This document shows, piece by piece, positions 52,428 through 61,015 of a DNA stretch of 64,000 nucleotides. The stretch's first letter is position 1. Every line of letters begins with the position of its first letter. The notes under the pieces are model-generated. The model was not told the origin of the DNA, did no database searches, and saw only the letters and a program-made list of their open reading frames with translations. The stretch is from CAZCTC01 sp964501335 (lineage in GTDB: Bacteria; Chloroflexota; Anaerolineae; B4-G1; SLSP01), in the NCBI GenBank assembly GCA_964501335.1, contig CAZCTC010000003.1, positions 1 to 64,000 on the forward strand, written 5' to 3'. Both the position numbers and the translations under genes were made by a program.

Positions 52428-52495
52428 TTTCGCGTAGTCAAAAGAAGCGTGGCACATTAGATAATTGCAATAGTTATTATCCGAAAAAGAGGGGG
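52428..52495. repeat. Direct repeat flanking the sigma/anti-sigma pair (left copy)
   Basis: TTTCGCGTAGTCA (52428-52440) and ACATTAG (52454-52460), followed by an A/T-rich stretch and a purine-rich end, recur in the same order and orientation at 54856-54920. The two copies bracket the sigma/anti-sigma operon. Confidence 0.55.
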
Positions 52496-52574
52496 AGGAA
52501 CTCCCACCGAACTTTTTGTTCTCGAGTTGTGTATAGTGTAGTATCCCGATAGAAAAACAGAGGAGCCGATCAGC

Positions 52575-53126
52575 GTGCAATGGATTGAACTGGCCCAGGC
52601 CGGGGATCAGGAAGCCTTTGGGCATCTTTTCGAGGAATACAAAAACCTGGTCTATAAGACTGCCTATCTGATGCTGGGAACCCCGGAAGAAGCCGAGGAT
52701 GCGCTTCAGGAGATCTTTTTGCGTGTTTATGCCGGCCTTTCCAGTTACGATGCCCACAAAGGGGCTTTTAGTACCTGGCTCCATCGCGTTACTTTTAATT
52801 ACTGTTTGAATCAACAACGCGGCCGGCGGGAAATGCTTTCGACGGCTGATGATGAGTTGATTGCCGGAATCAGCGACTTTCCGGGCGAATATCTGGCCGA
52901 AAGAGAGGCCCTGGAGAGGGCAATCCGGCAATTAAGCGAACGTCAACGGGCGGTTATCATTTTGCGTTATTACTGGGAGCTTTCCCTGGCCGAGGTCGCT
53001 GCTATTCTGGAACTTCCATTGGGCACGGTCAAATCCCGGCTCGATCTGGCTCTCAAAACTTTACGCAAAGCCCTGGCCGAACGGTCGGAATGTCGGTCGG
53101 TTTCGCCCATCGAGGTGTATCCATGA
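52575..53126 (+). CDS. ECF RNA polymerase sigma factor
   Basis: The 183-residue product has ECF layout: region 2 (about 15-80, with LVYKTAYLMLGTPEEAEDAL and DAHKGAFSTWLHRVTFN) and region 4 (about 120-172, with LSERQRAVIILRYYWELSLA and PLGTVKSRLDLALKTLRKAL). The GTG at 52575 has GAGGAG 9 nt upstream. Its stop overlaps the anti-sigma start as ATGA, a standard coupled arrangement. The signal sensed is unknown. Confidence 0.93.
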   Translation: MQWIELAQAGDQEAFGHLFEEYKNLVYKTAYLMLGTPEEAEDALQEIFLRVYAGLSSYDAHKGAFSTWLHRVTFNYCLNQQRGRREMLSTADDELIAGISDFPGEYLAEREALERAIRQLSERQRAVIILRYYWELSLAEVAAILELPLGTVKSRLDLALKTLRKALAERSECRSVSPIEVYP

Positions 53127-54697
53127 ACTGTAATCAATGTCGGGCCCGGATGGAATCTTATCTTCATGGGGAAGTTGATTCCCTGGAACGCGCCGCTTTG
53201 GAGGCGCATTTGCTAAGGTGTCCCGCCTGTCAGGCCGAACTGGCTTTGCAGGTTGAGATGCAGCAAAAGATCAGGATGGTGCTGCAGCGCCAGGCTGATC
53301 CGGTAGTTCCCAGCGTTACGGCCTGGGAACGCTTACAGGCTCGATTGCCGGAGGTTGCGCAACCCCCGCCGGTTTCGTCGAGAAGACGGCTTTCGTGTCC
53401 GGCGCCATACGTAAGCCCCCTGGTTTTACAATTTTTAGGAGGCACCTCAATGTATAGAAAATTAGTGGTTACGGTTTTGGCTGTTGTGCTGATGGTGGGG
53501 TTGATTTCGGGGCTGATTTATCAAAAGGCGACACCGATTTCCGCTCAGGGGATTCTGGAACAGGCCTATGCCGCTCAAATGGTTACTTCGGAGGCCCGGG
53601 GCATCCAACATATCCGTATGGAGATCTATGAAAACTTTCAGTTGCTTCCCCAGGATCAGGCGGCTATTCGAATCATGGAGCGCTATCTAAATTTTGAGAC
53701 AGGGCAATTTCGTACGGTTTCTCTGGACGGCAAGACGAATCAGCCCCTGGACGGCATGGCTTACGACGGTCATTATCTTTATCGACCTGGGGGAGAGGGT
53801 GTCCGTGATCCCCTCGTTCTTTATCGTACGGCTCAAGAACGAGCTCAAGTGAGTGATCTGGCGTTGGGATTTGGAATCGGGGATTATCAGGAGCAGGCCC
53901 GGGCCTGGTTTGAGGGGCTGCGTAACGCTCCTGAAATTCGATTGCTGGGGACGGAGCGCTGGGAGGATGGGCGCACGGTTTACCGTTTGCAATCGCAGCA
54001 ATCGATCAATATGCGCCTCAGCGATTTCGGAGGGGGGGAAGCCGGGGGCGATGATTCTGCGACGGTAATCGTCATCAGCAAAATAACCCTTTATATCGAT
54101 ACTCAGACCTATCATCCGGCCGGCAGTGCCGTCACCTATGAAAAGGACGGTCAGGAGTTTTTAGTCCAGTCTCAGCGCGAGGTAGTCAATGAGATCCTTC
54201 CAGCGGGGGCTGCTGTGGTCTGGAATTTCAGTGATCTGCCGGCGATTTCCATTGTCGACGATCCTGAAGGCCGCCAGGGCAATCTTTTACCCGAAGTGAT
54301 CAGTGCCGGAGAGTTGGCCGCGCACACCCCCGCCGGTTATCTGTTGGCGCAGATTCCTGAAGGGTTTACTTTGGAAATCAGTGCGCCGCCGCAGATCGAG
54401 CCGGATGAGGTTTTTGTTTATATTGCCAGTTATCGTTCGCCGGCCAACGATTGCTTTGTGATTCAAAGCGACGGCAATATTCCTGTTGATATGATGGCTA
54501 CAGCCACTGAGATTTATACCACTACCAGAGGGATGGTGCTGCATTTCATCGATCGGGTCGATGATCCTACAGGGCGGAAACGCAGTGTGGCCATTGCGGT
54601 TACCCCCGACAATTATATGTTTTGGATCAACAGCACATTGTCGCATGATACCGTCAATGCGTGGGCTGAGACCCTGACGCCGGCTCAACAACGTTGA
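53123..54697 (+). CDS. Zinc-finger anti-sigma factor with extracytoplasmic domain; possible internal start
   Basis: The 524-residue reading frame begins with an anti-sigma zinc finger: CNQC at 3-6 and HLLRCPAC (about 29-36), the H-x3-C-x2-C motif. A membrane helix lies at about 112-131 (LVVTVLAVVLMVGLISGLIY), and a large extracytoplasmic part follows that resembles LolA/RseB-type folds by pattern. Residues about 85-109 read like translated non-coding DNA. An in-frame ATG at 53450 has AGGAGG (53437-53442) 7 nt upstream. The cell could therefore make a soluble zinc-finger fusion, a separate 415-residue membrane protein, or both. Confidence 0.8.
   Translation: MNCNQCRARMESYLHGEVDSLERAALEAHLLRCPACQAELALQVEMQQKIRMVLQRQADPVVPSVTAWERLQARLPEVAQPPPVSSRRRLSCPAPYVSPLVLQFLGGTSMYRKLVVTVLAVVLMVGLISGLIYQKATPISAQGILEQAYAAQMVTSEARGIQHIRMEIYENFQLLPQDQAAIRIMERYLNFETGQFRTVSLDGKTNQPLDGMAYDGHYLYRPGGEGVRDPLVLYRTAQERAQVSDLALGFGIGDYQEQARAWFEGLRNAPEIRLLGTERWEDGRTVYRLQSQQSINMRLSDFGGGEAGGDDSATVIVISKITLYIDTQTYHPAGSAVTYEKDGQEFLVQSQREVVNEILPAGAAVVWNFSDLPAISIVDDPEGRQGNLLPEVISAGELAAHTPAGYLLAQIPEGFTLEISAPPQIEPDEVFVYIASYRSPANDCFVIQSDGNIPVDMMATATEIYTTTRGMVLHFIDRVDDPTGRKRSVAIAVTPDNYMFWINSTLSHDTVNAWAETLTPAQQR
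53437..53452 (+). promoter_or_regulatory. Strong internal ribosome site within the anti-sigma frame
   Basis: AGGAGG, a 7-nt spacer and ATG lie in frame (codon 110). The site directly precedes MYRKLVVTVLAVV, a natural signal-anchor start, which suggests a second initiation point. Confidence 0.7.
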
Positions 54698-54775
54698 CCT
54701 TTCTGGGGAAAGAAGAAGGAAATATTATCCTACGCTCGAGGCTAATGGTCTTTAAAAAATTAATTCGGCAATAGA

Positions 54776-54822
54776 AAAAACCTGGCCGCCCGGGATCCTG
54801 GACCCCGGGCGGCCAGGTTTTT
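54776..54822. terminator. Strong terminator after the anti-sigma gene
   Basis: A 14-bp GC stem (CCTGGCCGCCCGGG with its complement) is flanked by an A-run and a T-run, so it can work in both directions between convergent genes. Confidence 0.92.
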
Positions 54823-54855
54823 GCCACATTCGGAAAGCAAGTGTCATCAAAGACG

Positions 54856-54920
54856 TTTCGCGTAGTCATAAGGAAAAAAGACCGGTACATTAGACAACAA
54901 TAACAATTTTCCTGAAAAGG
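54856..54920. repeat. Direct repeat flanking the sigma/anti-sigma pair (right copy)
   Basis: TTTCGCGTAGTCA (54856-54868) and ACATTAG (54887-54893) match the left copy at 52428-52495; the spacing differs by about 5 nt and the rest is diverged. Confidence 0.55.
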
Positions 54921-54940
54921 AGGATGGCGCCCGGGTTAAT

Positions 54941-56083
54941 TTATTTCAGATAAATATCTGCAATTTTTTCAGCCAGCGTTTCCACATCGGGGTCGGCATA
55001 GTCGAAATTGAGCAGAACCAGAATCGATAACCGGCGATTGGGGAATCTCAGATAGTAGCTGTTAAAGCCCAGCCAGGCTCCGCTGTGGCCCACGTAAATT
55101 TCCCCTCGATAGGTTCCCAGATCCCAACCAAAGCCGTAAGGATATTCTTTGCCGTTGTTGAGCTTTGCCGGTTGATAGGCCATCTTCCAGGCCGGCTGGC
55201 GGATCAATTGATCGCTGTACAAGGCCTGATCGTAAAAATAGAAATCGCTCAGGCTGGTGTAGATCGAGCCGGAGCCGTTGATCCCATCCAGCGGATCGGG
55301 TTCGACAGCGAGCGGTTCTTCATCATCGTCCAGGGTGTAGCTTTCGCAAACCGTACGGCCGGGGTTGGGCATGGCGAAGGTCTGTTTCATTCCCAGAGGA
55401 TCGAAGACCCGTTTTTTCATAAAGACGGGATAGCTTTGCCCTGAGATTTTCTCAATTAAGGCACCCAATACATCATAGCCGGTGTTGTTGTAGCTGAATT
55501 TGCTGCCTGGGGTGAAATCGAGCTTTTTTATTTCGGCCAGAGCGGCGACTATATCGGAATTGGTGGGCGTTTCGGATTGTTCCATCAGGATTTCGTAGTA
55601 GTCGTCGTTGCTGTAGAAGTCGGGGAGGCCGGAGGTATGCTGGAGCAGCCGACGAACGGTGACTTCTTTGCCGAAATGCGCCAGTTCCGGCAGATATTGG
55701 CCGATGGGAGCATCGTAATTCACCCGCCCCTCTTTGACCAGCAGCATGACGCCCAGCGCGGTGAATTGCTTGCCGACCGATCCCAGGTGAAAAAGGGAGT
55801 GGGGAGTGACGGCTTTGCCGGTTTCCAGGTTGGCGAGGCCGTAACCGGCCTGATGAAGGATTTTGCCGTCCTGGATGACCATCACGGCAGCGCCGGGAGA
55901 TTCCTCGTCGGTTACTTTGGCGAGCAGAGTGTCAACCCGGCGAGAGCGAGAATCGGGGGTGGGGATGCGGGCAAGGTTCCCTGCCGGCTGTGGAGTCGCC
56001 ATAGCGGTATTGATCCCGGCAACGGTGAGGATCAGGCTCATCAGCAAAATTAGAAATAATTTGGGATGCGATACGGGTTTCAT
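54941..56083 (-). CDS. Exported serine hydrolase (beta-lactamase/DD-peptidase family)
   Basis: The 380-residue product has a signal peptide (about 1-30, ending near AMA), then a class-C beta-lactamase/S12 fold. The nucleophile is in SVGKQF (about 103-108, S-x-x-K), the second motif YNN in FSYNNTGYDVLG (about 197-208), and the third HSG near residue 333. Members include D-alanyl-D-alanine carboxypeptidases, esterases and beta-lactamases, which cannot be separated here. AAGGAG precedes the ATG. A perfect hairpin lies between this gene and the upstream SDR gene. Confidence 0.88.
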   Translation of the reverse strand: MKPVSHPKLFLILLMSLILTVAGINTAMATPQPAGNLARIPTPDSRSRRVDTLLAKVTDEESPGAAVMVIQDGKILHQAGYGLANLETGKAVTPHSLFHLGSVGKQFTALGVMLLVKEGRVNYDAPIGQYLPELAHFGKEVTVRRLLQHTSGLPDFYSNDDYYEILMEQSETPTNSDIVAALAEIKKLDFTPGSKFSYNNTGYDVLGALIEKISGQSYPVFMKKRVFDPLGMKQTFAMPNPGRTVCESYTLDDDEEPLAVEPDPLDGINGSGSIYTSLSDFYFYDQALYSDQLIRQPAWKMAYQPAKLNNGKEYPYGFGWDLGTYRGEIYVGHSGAWLGFNSYYLRFPNRRLSILVLLNFDYADPDVETLAEKIADIYLK

Positions 56084-56102
56084 GTTTTTCTCCTTGGGTA
56101 AA

Positions 56103-56137
56103 ACAGAATTCGCGCGCCTGTGGCGCGCGAATTCTGT
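56103..56137. other. Perfect 16-bp-stem hairpin between genes
   Basis: ACAGAATTCGCGCGCC pairs with its exact complement around a TGT loop. It lies between the SDR stop and the serine-hydrolase start (same strand). It resembles the dispersed hairpins in size and CGCGCG core but has a different loop and no left module. Confidence 0.8.
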
Positions 56138-56153
56138 TGTGGATATCCATTTT

Positions 56154-57143
56154 TTACTTCTTTAACATGCCCTGGGCCCGATACCAGGCCAGCGCATCTT
56201 TGAAGGTCTCTTCTAAAGGGCGGGGAACGAAGTTGAACTCCCGGTAGGCTTTTTCATTATTGTAACCGTATTGGAGATAGGGAATGGTGCGGAGATAATT
56301 TCCCTGAAGCGGCAGAACGGAGAGGACATCACTTAAAGCGGCGGCCAGGTTGAATACCCGATAGGGGAGGTGCATTTTAGGCAGGGGCGCATTGGCGGTG
56401 CGGGCCATCTGGTTGAGGGCTTCCTGAATTGACAGATTGTGCCCACTGATGAGATAGCGTTCGCCGATCTTTCCCTGGTTCAAGGCGGTGAGGTGCGCCT
56501 GGGCGACATCGCGGACGTCGACGATGTTGAGTGTGCCGTCAGTCCAGCCCCAAAGCTTGCCTTTGGCCGCCCGCCGCAGCAAGCCGCCGCTGGTAAGGTG
56601 GACATCGCCCGGTCCCATGACCAGAGTCGGAGTGAGGATGACGGCCGGCAATCCCTGCTGAACGGCATCCAAAATCATCTGTTCCATCAGAATTTTGGCT
56701 TCATGGTAGCCGCTTTGCTTGATGGTGCCGGGTTGATAACGGTCCCGTTCGTCGACCAGCCGATTTTCTCCGGCTGGGGGATGTCCCAGCGTGGTGAAAC
56801 AAGATGTGTAGATCAGTTTTTTGACATTGTGCTGGCGGGCTACATCGATGACGGTTTGAGTTTCTTTGCGGGCACGGGCCAGTTGTTCGGAAAGGGTGCC
56901 GAGGGGAGTTTTCAAATTATAGTAGCCGGCGGCATGGATGATGACATCGACGCCCCGCATGGCGGCTTCGAGCGAGGTGGGAGAACTGAGTTGACCGAGG
57001 AACCATTCGACCGGCAGACCGATAAGGTCGCCTTTGGCCTGCAGAGAGCGGCGTACGCCGTTGACTTCCAGGCCGGCATCCAGAGCAGCGCGGGCAATTT
57101 GACCGCCGATGAATCCCGTGGCTCCTAAAATTAGTACTTTCAT
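56154..57143 (-). CDS. NAD(P)-dependent epimerase/dehydratase (extended SDR)
   Basis: The 329-residue Rossmann protein has GATGFIGG (residues 7-14) for the dinucleotide, VIHAAGYYNL, the catalytic Tyr/Lys in SGYHEAKILMEQ (Y-x3-K), and TPTLVMGPGDVH. The type resembles dihydroflavonol-reductase-like or hopanoid-associated SDRs; the substrate is unknown. AGAGGAA precedes the ATG. The serine hydrolase follows after 70 bp on the same strand. Confidence 0.88.
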   Translation of the reverse strand: MKVLILGATGFIGGQIARAALDAGLEVNGVRRSLQAKGDLIGLPVEWFLGQLSSPTSLEAAMRGVDVIIHAAGYYNLKTPLGTLSEQLARARKETQTVIDVARQHNVKKLIYTSCFTTLGHPPAGENRLVDERDRYQPGTIKQSGYHEAKILMEQMILDAVQQGLPAVILTPTLVMGPGDVHLTSGGLLRRAAKGKLWGWTDGTLNIVDVRDVAQAHLTALNQGKIGERYLISGHNLSIQEALNQMARTANAPLPKMHLPYRVFNLAAALSDVLSVLPLQGNYLRTIPYLQYGYNNEKAYREFNFVPRPLEETFKDALAWYRAQGMLKK

Positions 57144-57164
57144 TTCGGTTCCTCTCGGTTCCCT

Positions 57165-57365
57165 GTTATGGTTACGTCCCGCAAAAGGTTTCTATCTTGA
57201 AAATAGGCCTTTATGGCATAGCCCCGGCTTTGCAGCATCCCGCAAATGGCCCTTTCCCCGTAAGATACGACGTGCGGTGCAAAGCAGGCAAAGAGTTTAT
57301 TTATGTATTCGTGCGCCTCAGAAGGCGCACGAATAGATGGACCTTTCCAGAGCCTGCCGAAAAAA
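57165..57365. repeat. Hairpin element with duplicated left module
   Basis: Two left-module starts (CGTCCCGCAAAAGG at 57175 and CATCCCGCAAATGG at 57236) precede a hairpin at 57303-57338 (stem ATGTATTCGTGCGC, loop CTCAGAAG). One stem pair is lost. Confidence 0.7.
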
Positions 57366-57371
57366 TAAGCT

Positions 57372-59204
57372 TTAAGGCATGGAGGCGACTTTCCATTCGG
57401 GCAATTTGGTCCACCAGGGCAAGACCCCGTAAGATGCGCTGACGGCATCGCTGCTGTAAAGTTCCAGCATGCAGTCGTACCAGCTCATGCCTTCGGTTTT
57501 TTGATAATGCCACCATTCGATATCAAAATAGGAGGTACGCCAGTTGGAAAGAGCGTTGCGTCGTTCCCATCCGTAATCCGAGGCCAGGGCAGTATAATCG
57601 ATGTAATAGCCGTTGGGAATCTCGGCTTTCAATTCCCCACCGTTGGTCGTGGCTTCTCCGCCTTTGTTACGGGCTTCCAAATCCCAGGGAGCCACCCGAA
57701 GCGGCTCGCCCAATGTGCCGTCTTGTTCCCGGGCTTTAATGAAGATGCGCCAGTAAGTCACCCCGCCGACATCCTCTCTGGAAAGTTCCGCCAATCCCTG
57801 CCGTAAAAACCCCTGATTGATATCGACGGCTCGACCGCAGACATGCCAGGAAATCCGTCCCTGGCCGGGTCGCGGGGTGTGATTCATCGAGCGGGATGAA
57901 TCGCCCAGGATGGCAAAATAATCCCAACCGGTTTCTTCGACAATCCGACGGCGCAGGGCGTTGAAACTGTCGTTGACTTTATCGCTGAGTTTTTCGACGC
58001 CGTTGCCGTTGTTGACATTGGGCAATCCCACCAGTTGATAATGGGTAGCTTGTGCATTGGAATCCGTCAACAATTCCACATAAAGCGGCGTTTCTTTATC
58101 CTGCATTCGCGCTTCCAGCCGACCGATGGCCTCGTTATTGATCTCCTGGCGGGTCCAGCTGGGATGGTCAATCCAATCCTGAGTATTGAAGCCGCCTTGC
58201 ATGGTAGAAAACCCTTCAACGCTGGCGGCGACCAGAAAAGAAGTGGTCTGACGATGAGTGATAAAGGCCAGCGCTTTTCCATCGGGACTCCAGGCCGGCG
58301 CGCCGCCAAAGCCAAAGAGCAACGGACGGATCATTTCGGCGCCCAGGTCGGTGCTCATGCCTTCGCGGTCGAAGGGCAGAAGCCAGAGCGATTCATCCCC
58401 CTGGGTCCCGGTGGCGTAGGTGAGATAGCTGCCGTCCGGGGACCATGTGCCATGATCTTCATCGACATTGGGAGTATTGGTCAGATTGATGACGGCCTCT
58501 TCCCCTTTGTCGAGCGGGAAGAGATAGAGATCTTTGTTGCCGTTGCGGAAGGAGGTAAAGACGATATGCCTGCCATCCGGGGACCAGCTGGGGGAGTAAT
58601 CGGGAGCCGGGTCACTGGTCAGCTGGTAGGTTTGTTTGCCGTCGATACTGGTAATGTGAATGTTCAGGTTGTTGCCTTCATAAGATTCATAGGCTAACCA
58701 CTGTCCATCCGGCGACCAGGTGGGACCGGCTTCGAAAACCGGATTGCGAGTCAGGCGGACGACCGTGTTGGAATTCATTTCCATCAAGTAAAGATCCCAG
58801 TTGTGGGCGCGGTTGGATGCAAAAGCCAGCCATTTGCTGTCGGGTGACCAGGATGGGTCGCGGTCGGCGGCGGGATCATAGGTAAGACGTACAAGGCGCC
58901 CGGTAGTTTGAGACAGCAGGTAGAGATCACTGTTGCCTTGATGGCGCATAGAGAAAGCCAGAGTTCCGCCACTGCCGACGGGTGTGGCCGTGGGGAGAGG
59001 TAACTCCTGGGGGCCGCCCGGAGTGGGGGTGGCGATGATGTATTGGATTTCTCCTGGCAATGTTACTGTTACCTGACGCCGCATAACCAGGACGCCAATG
59101 CTGGCGATAAAGACCAGCCACAGGATTAGAGGTAAACGCACAGGCCGTGGTTGTAAAAACCACCCAAAAAAGCGAAGCCCGGCTGATTTTTTCGGTTTAT
59201 CCAA
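57372..59204 (-). CDS. Membrane-anchored TolB-like beta-propeller fused to M15-type peptidase domain
   Basis: The 610-residue product has an N-terminal membrane anchor (about 22-42), a Pro/Thr-rich linker, then six to seven PD40/WD40-like TolB blades (about 75-350) with repeated SWSPDSKWLAF, TWSPDGQWLAY, SWSPDGRHIVF and AWSPDGKALAF. The C-terminal 200 residues carry SWHVCGRAVDINQG (His about 453, Asp about 460) and DIEWWHYQ (about 563-568). This is the H-x6-D plus E-x2-H zinc set of VanY/VanX-type M15 peptidases. A wall-peptide-cleaving enzyme on a propeller scaffold is inferred. The start is a TTG with a weak ribosome site and is uncertain. Confidence 0.8.
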   Translation of the reverse strand: MDKPKKSAGLRFFGWFLQPRPVRLPLILWLVFIASIGVLVMRRQVTVTLPGEIQYIIATPTPGGPQELPLPTATPVGSGGTLAFSMRHQGNSDLYLLSQTTGRLVRLTYDPAADRDPSWSPDSKWLAFASNRAHNWDLYLMEMNSNTVVRLTRNPVFEAGPTWSPDGQWLAYESYEGNNLNIHITSIDGKQTYQLTSDPAPDYSPSWSPDGRHIVFTSFRNGNKDLYLFPLDKGEEAVINLTNTPNVDEDHGTWSPDGSYLTYATGTQGDESLWLLPFDREGMSTDLGAEMIRPLLFGFGGAPAWSPDGKALAFITHRQTTSFLVAASVEGFSTMQGGFNTQDWIDHPSWTRQEINNEAIGRLEARMQDKETPLYVELLTDSNAQATHYQLVGLPNVNNGNGVEKLSDKVNDSFNALRRRIVEETGWDYFAILGDSSRSMNHTPRPGQGRISWHVCGRAVDINQGFLRQGLAELSREDVGGVTYWRIFIKAREQDGTLGEPLRVAPWDLEARNKGGEATTNGGELKAEIPNGYYIDYTALASDYGWERRNALSNWRTSYFDIEWWHYQKTEGMSWYDCMLELYSSDAVSASYGVLPWWTKLPEWKVASMP

Positions 59205-59251
59205 ATTAAAAATCCGACACTGGCAGGCGAATTGCCCGATATTTGAGGAAA

Positions 59252-59325
59252 TACCCCCGACAGGACTTGAACCTGTAACCCTCTGATCCGAAGTCAGATG
59301 CTCTGTCCAATTAAGCTACGGGGGC
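59252..59325 (-). tRNA. tRNA-Arg (anticodon TCG)
   Basis: The cloverleaf is clear on the minus strand: acceptor GCCCCCG with CGGGGGT (first pair G-U), D arm AGCTTAATTGGACAGAGC, anticodon stem TCTGA/TCAGA with loop CTTCGGA, and T arm GGTTCAAGTCC. The anticodon TCG reads CGA. CCA is not encoded. Confidence 0.95.
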
Positions 59326-59472
59326 TGGTTGTGTTTCGCCGGCCTTTTGTTTGAGCGGGCTTACTGGCCTATTTTACCACAGTGGGGAATCAATGCAAAT
59401 CGAGGGATAATTGCTTTTTGGAGGCATAATGTTAAACTTTCTATAGCCCAAATTTATTCAGGAGGTGCTACG

Positions 59473-60231
59473 ATGCAGATGGTTGACCTTTCCGCGTTGA
59501 TCGCTCCCAGCCCTGAGGGAACCCCTCCCTTTCTACGTATTGAGATGACCTATCAAAATCATCAAGTCGGAGCGGCACAGGCGCAGGCCATTTTAAAAGT
59601 GCCCCCGTCGGTGTTTCGGAATGAAGAAGGTTGGGCCACGGAGTTGTTTACTAAATTCGGTACTCATGACAGCACCCATATCGACGCCCCCTGGCATTAT
59701 AACAGTGAGATTCAGGGGCAGCGGGGCGCTTCGGTTGAAGAACTGCCGTTGGAATGGTTCTTTTCCGACGGCGTAGTTCTGGACATGACGCATAAAGCGG
59801 ACGGCGATCCGATGACGGTAGAAGAAACACAAAACGAGCTGGCGCGGATCGGTTATACGCTCAAGCCGTTGGATATTGTGTTGGTGCGCACGGGGTGCGA
59901 TCGATTTTACGATGCGCCGAACTATCTTTTCCGGGGCTGCGGAGTGACGCCGGAAGCGACGCGCTGGCTTTATGAGCAGGGCGTTCGGGTGATGGGGATC
60001 GATGCCTGGGGCTGGGATGCGCCCCTGGATCGGCAGGCTCAGGAAGCGCTGGCAAAGAACGAGCCGGGGATTTTCTGGGGAGCCCATCAGGTGGATTTGC
60101 CCTATGCGCAGATCGAGCGGCTGGTCAATCTGACGGCGTTGCCGCCGTTTGGGTTCAAAGTGGCCTGCTTCCCGTTGAAGATCAAGAACGGCAGCGCCGG
60201 TCCGACCCGCGCTGTAGCCATCTTGCCGTAG
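59473..60231 (+). CDS. Cyclase-family (kynurenine-formamidase-like) metal hydrolase
   Basis: The 252-residue protein of the cyclase superfamily (PF04199 type) has the metal motif THDSTHIDAPWHY (about 62-74), a variant of H-x-G-T-H-x-D-x-P with Asp-Ser in place of Gly. It also has VLVRTGCDRFY and GIDAWGWDAP. Known members hydrolyse N-formylkynurenine or isatin, or act on other amides. GGAGGT lies 6 nt before the ATG at 59473; a second ATG is 6 nt later. It is a single gene with no pathway neighbours. Confidence 0.85.
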   Translation: MQMVDLSALIAPSPEGTPPFLRIEMTYQNHQVGAAQAQAILKVPPSVFRNEEGWATELFTKFGTHDSTHIDAPWHYNSEIQGQRGASVEELPLEWFFSDGVVLDMTHKADGDPMTVEETQNELARIGYTLKPLDIVLVRTGCDRFYDAPNYLFRGCGVTPEATRWLYEQGVRVMGIDAWGWDAPLDRQAQEALAKNEPGIFWGAHQVDLPYAQIERLVNLTALPPFGFKVACFPLKIKNGSAGPTRAVAILP

Positions 60232-60580
60232 GGGGAAGTAGACAGTAGACAGCCTGTGTTGCTCTGGAAAAGACCTATGTTTTGGTGCGTATCAGAATAC
60301 GCACCAAAACATAAACAAAAAACGTAAAACGTAATGATCTGTCGGCTGGGGGAATTTGCACGCCTCAGAAGGCGTGCAAATTCCCCCCAAAAAAAATTCC
60401 CTCTTCCTGTCCAGCGCGGCGCATCTTATGCGGGTGAGGAGGATTTCCCAAAGAGGTGCAATGCACTACGATCTTGCAATGACAGGTGGGTTGGAACGTT
60501 TGTATTGTCGGTTCTATGGATAGAAAGTGCGTCGCACCTGCATTGTGCCGCACCGGGCGATTATAATCAAGGAGGATTTC
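60232..60580. repeat. GTAGACA units, CGTAAAA units and two hairpins
   Basis: GTAGACAG units occur at 60237-60253, a reversed-type hairpin at 60277-60312 (stem ATGTTTTGGTGCGT, loop ATCAGAAT), CGTAAAACGTAA at 60323, and a second hairpin at 60350-60385 (stem GGGAATTTGCACGC, loop CTCAGAAG) followed by a reversed left module to about 60445. No gene is seen up to 60580. Confidence 0.75.
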
Positions 60581-60988
60581 ATGGCCGATTTATTGGAACG
60601 GGCAGTGGAACATTTGATGGAAGATGAATCTCTGTTGGGGGATCTGGCCGACCCGGAAGCCAAAGTTCTGCTGGCCTGGGGCCAACGAGAGGTGGCCCGA
60701 TTGGTCTCGACGGTCGGCGAAGGTGAAGGCTGGGAAGCTCTGTCCTCTCAAATTCACGATTTGCGGAAGCAGATACGGAAGATGGCCCGCACGGCTTCAG
60801 AGGCCGATGATCCAGCAGCGGCTCTGGCCGAATTGACCGGGGATGCCGCGAGCGAGGCGGGTGGAGAATCTCTGGTTGCTTCGGAAGGGGTTGCAGAAGT
60901 GCCGGCTGAAGTTGAAACCGACGGTGACACGATTGTCGCCTGGCAGGAGCCGACGGAACCGGATGCAGATTCGGATGCCGAAAGCTAA
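60581..60988 (+). CDS. Acidic protein of unknown function
   Basis: I do not recognise this 135-residue protein. Residues 1-85 are predicted helical (ADLLERAVEHLMEDESLLGD, then IHDLRKQIRKMAR). The rest is acidic and low-complexity, rich in Glu, Ala and Asp (ending EPTEPDADSDAES). CAAGGAGG precedes the ATG at 60581. It ends 27 nt before the zinc-ribbon PLD gene, whose linker is basic, so the two may form a complex. This is inference from charge and position only. Confidence 0.65.
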   Translation: MADLLERAVEHLMEDESLLGDLADPEAKVLLAWGQREVARLVSTVGEGEGWEALSSQIHDLRKQIRKMARTASEADDPAAALAELTGDAASEAGGESLVASEGVAEVPAEVETDGDTIVAWQEPTEPDADSDAES

Positions 60989-61015
60989 GGCATATAGAGG
61001 GAAGAGGTAGGAATT

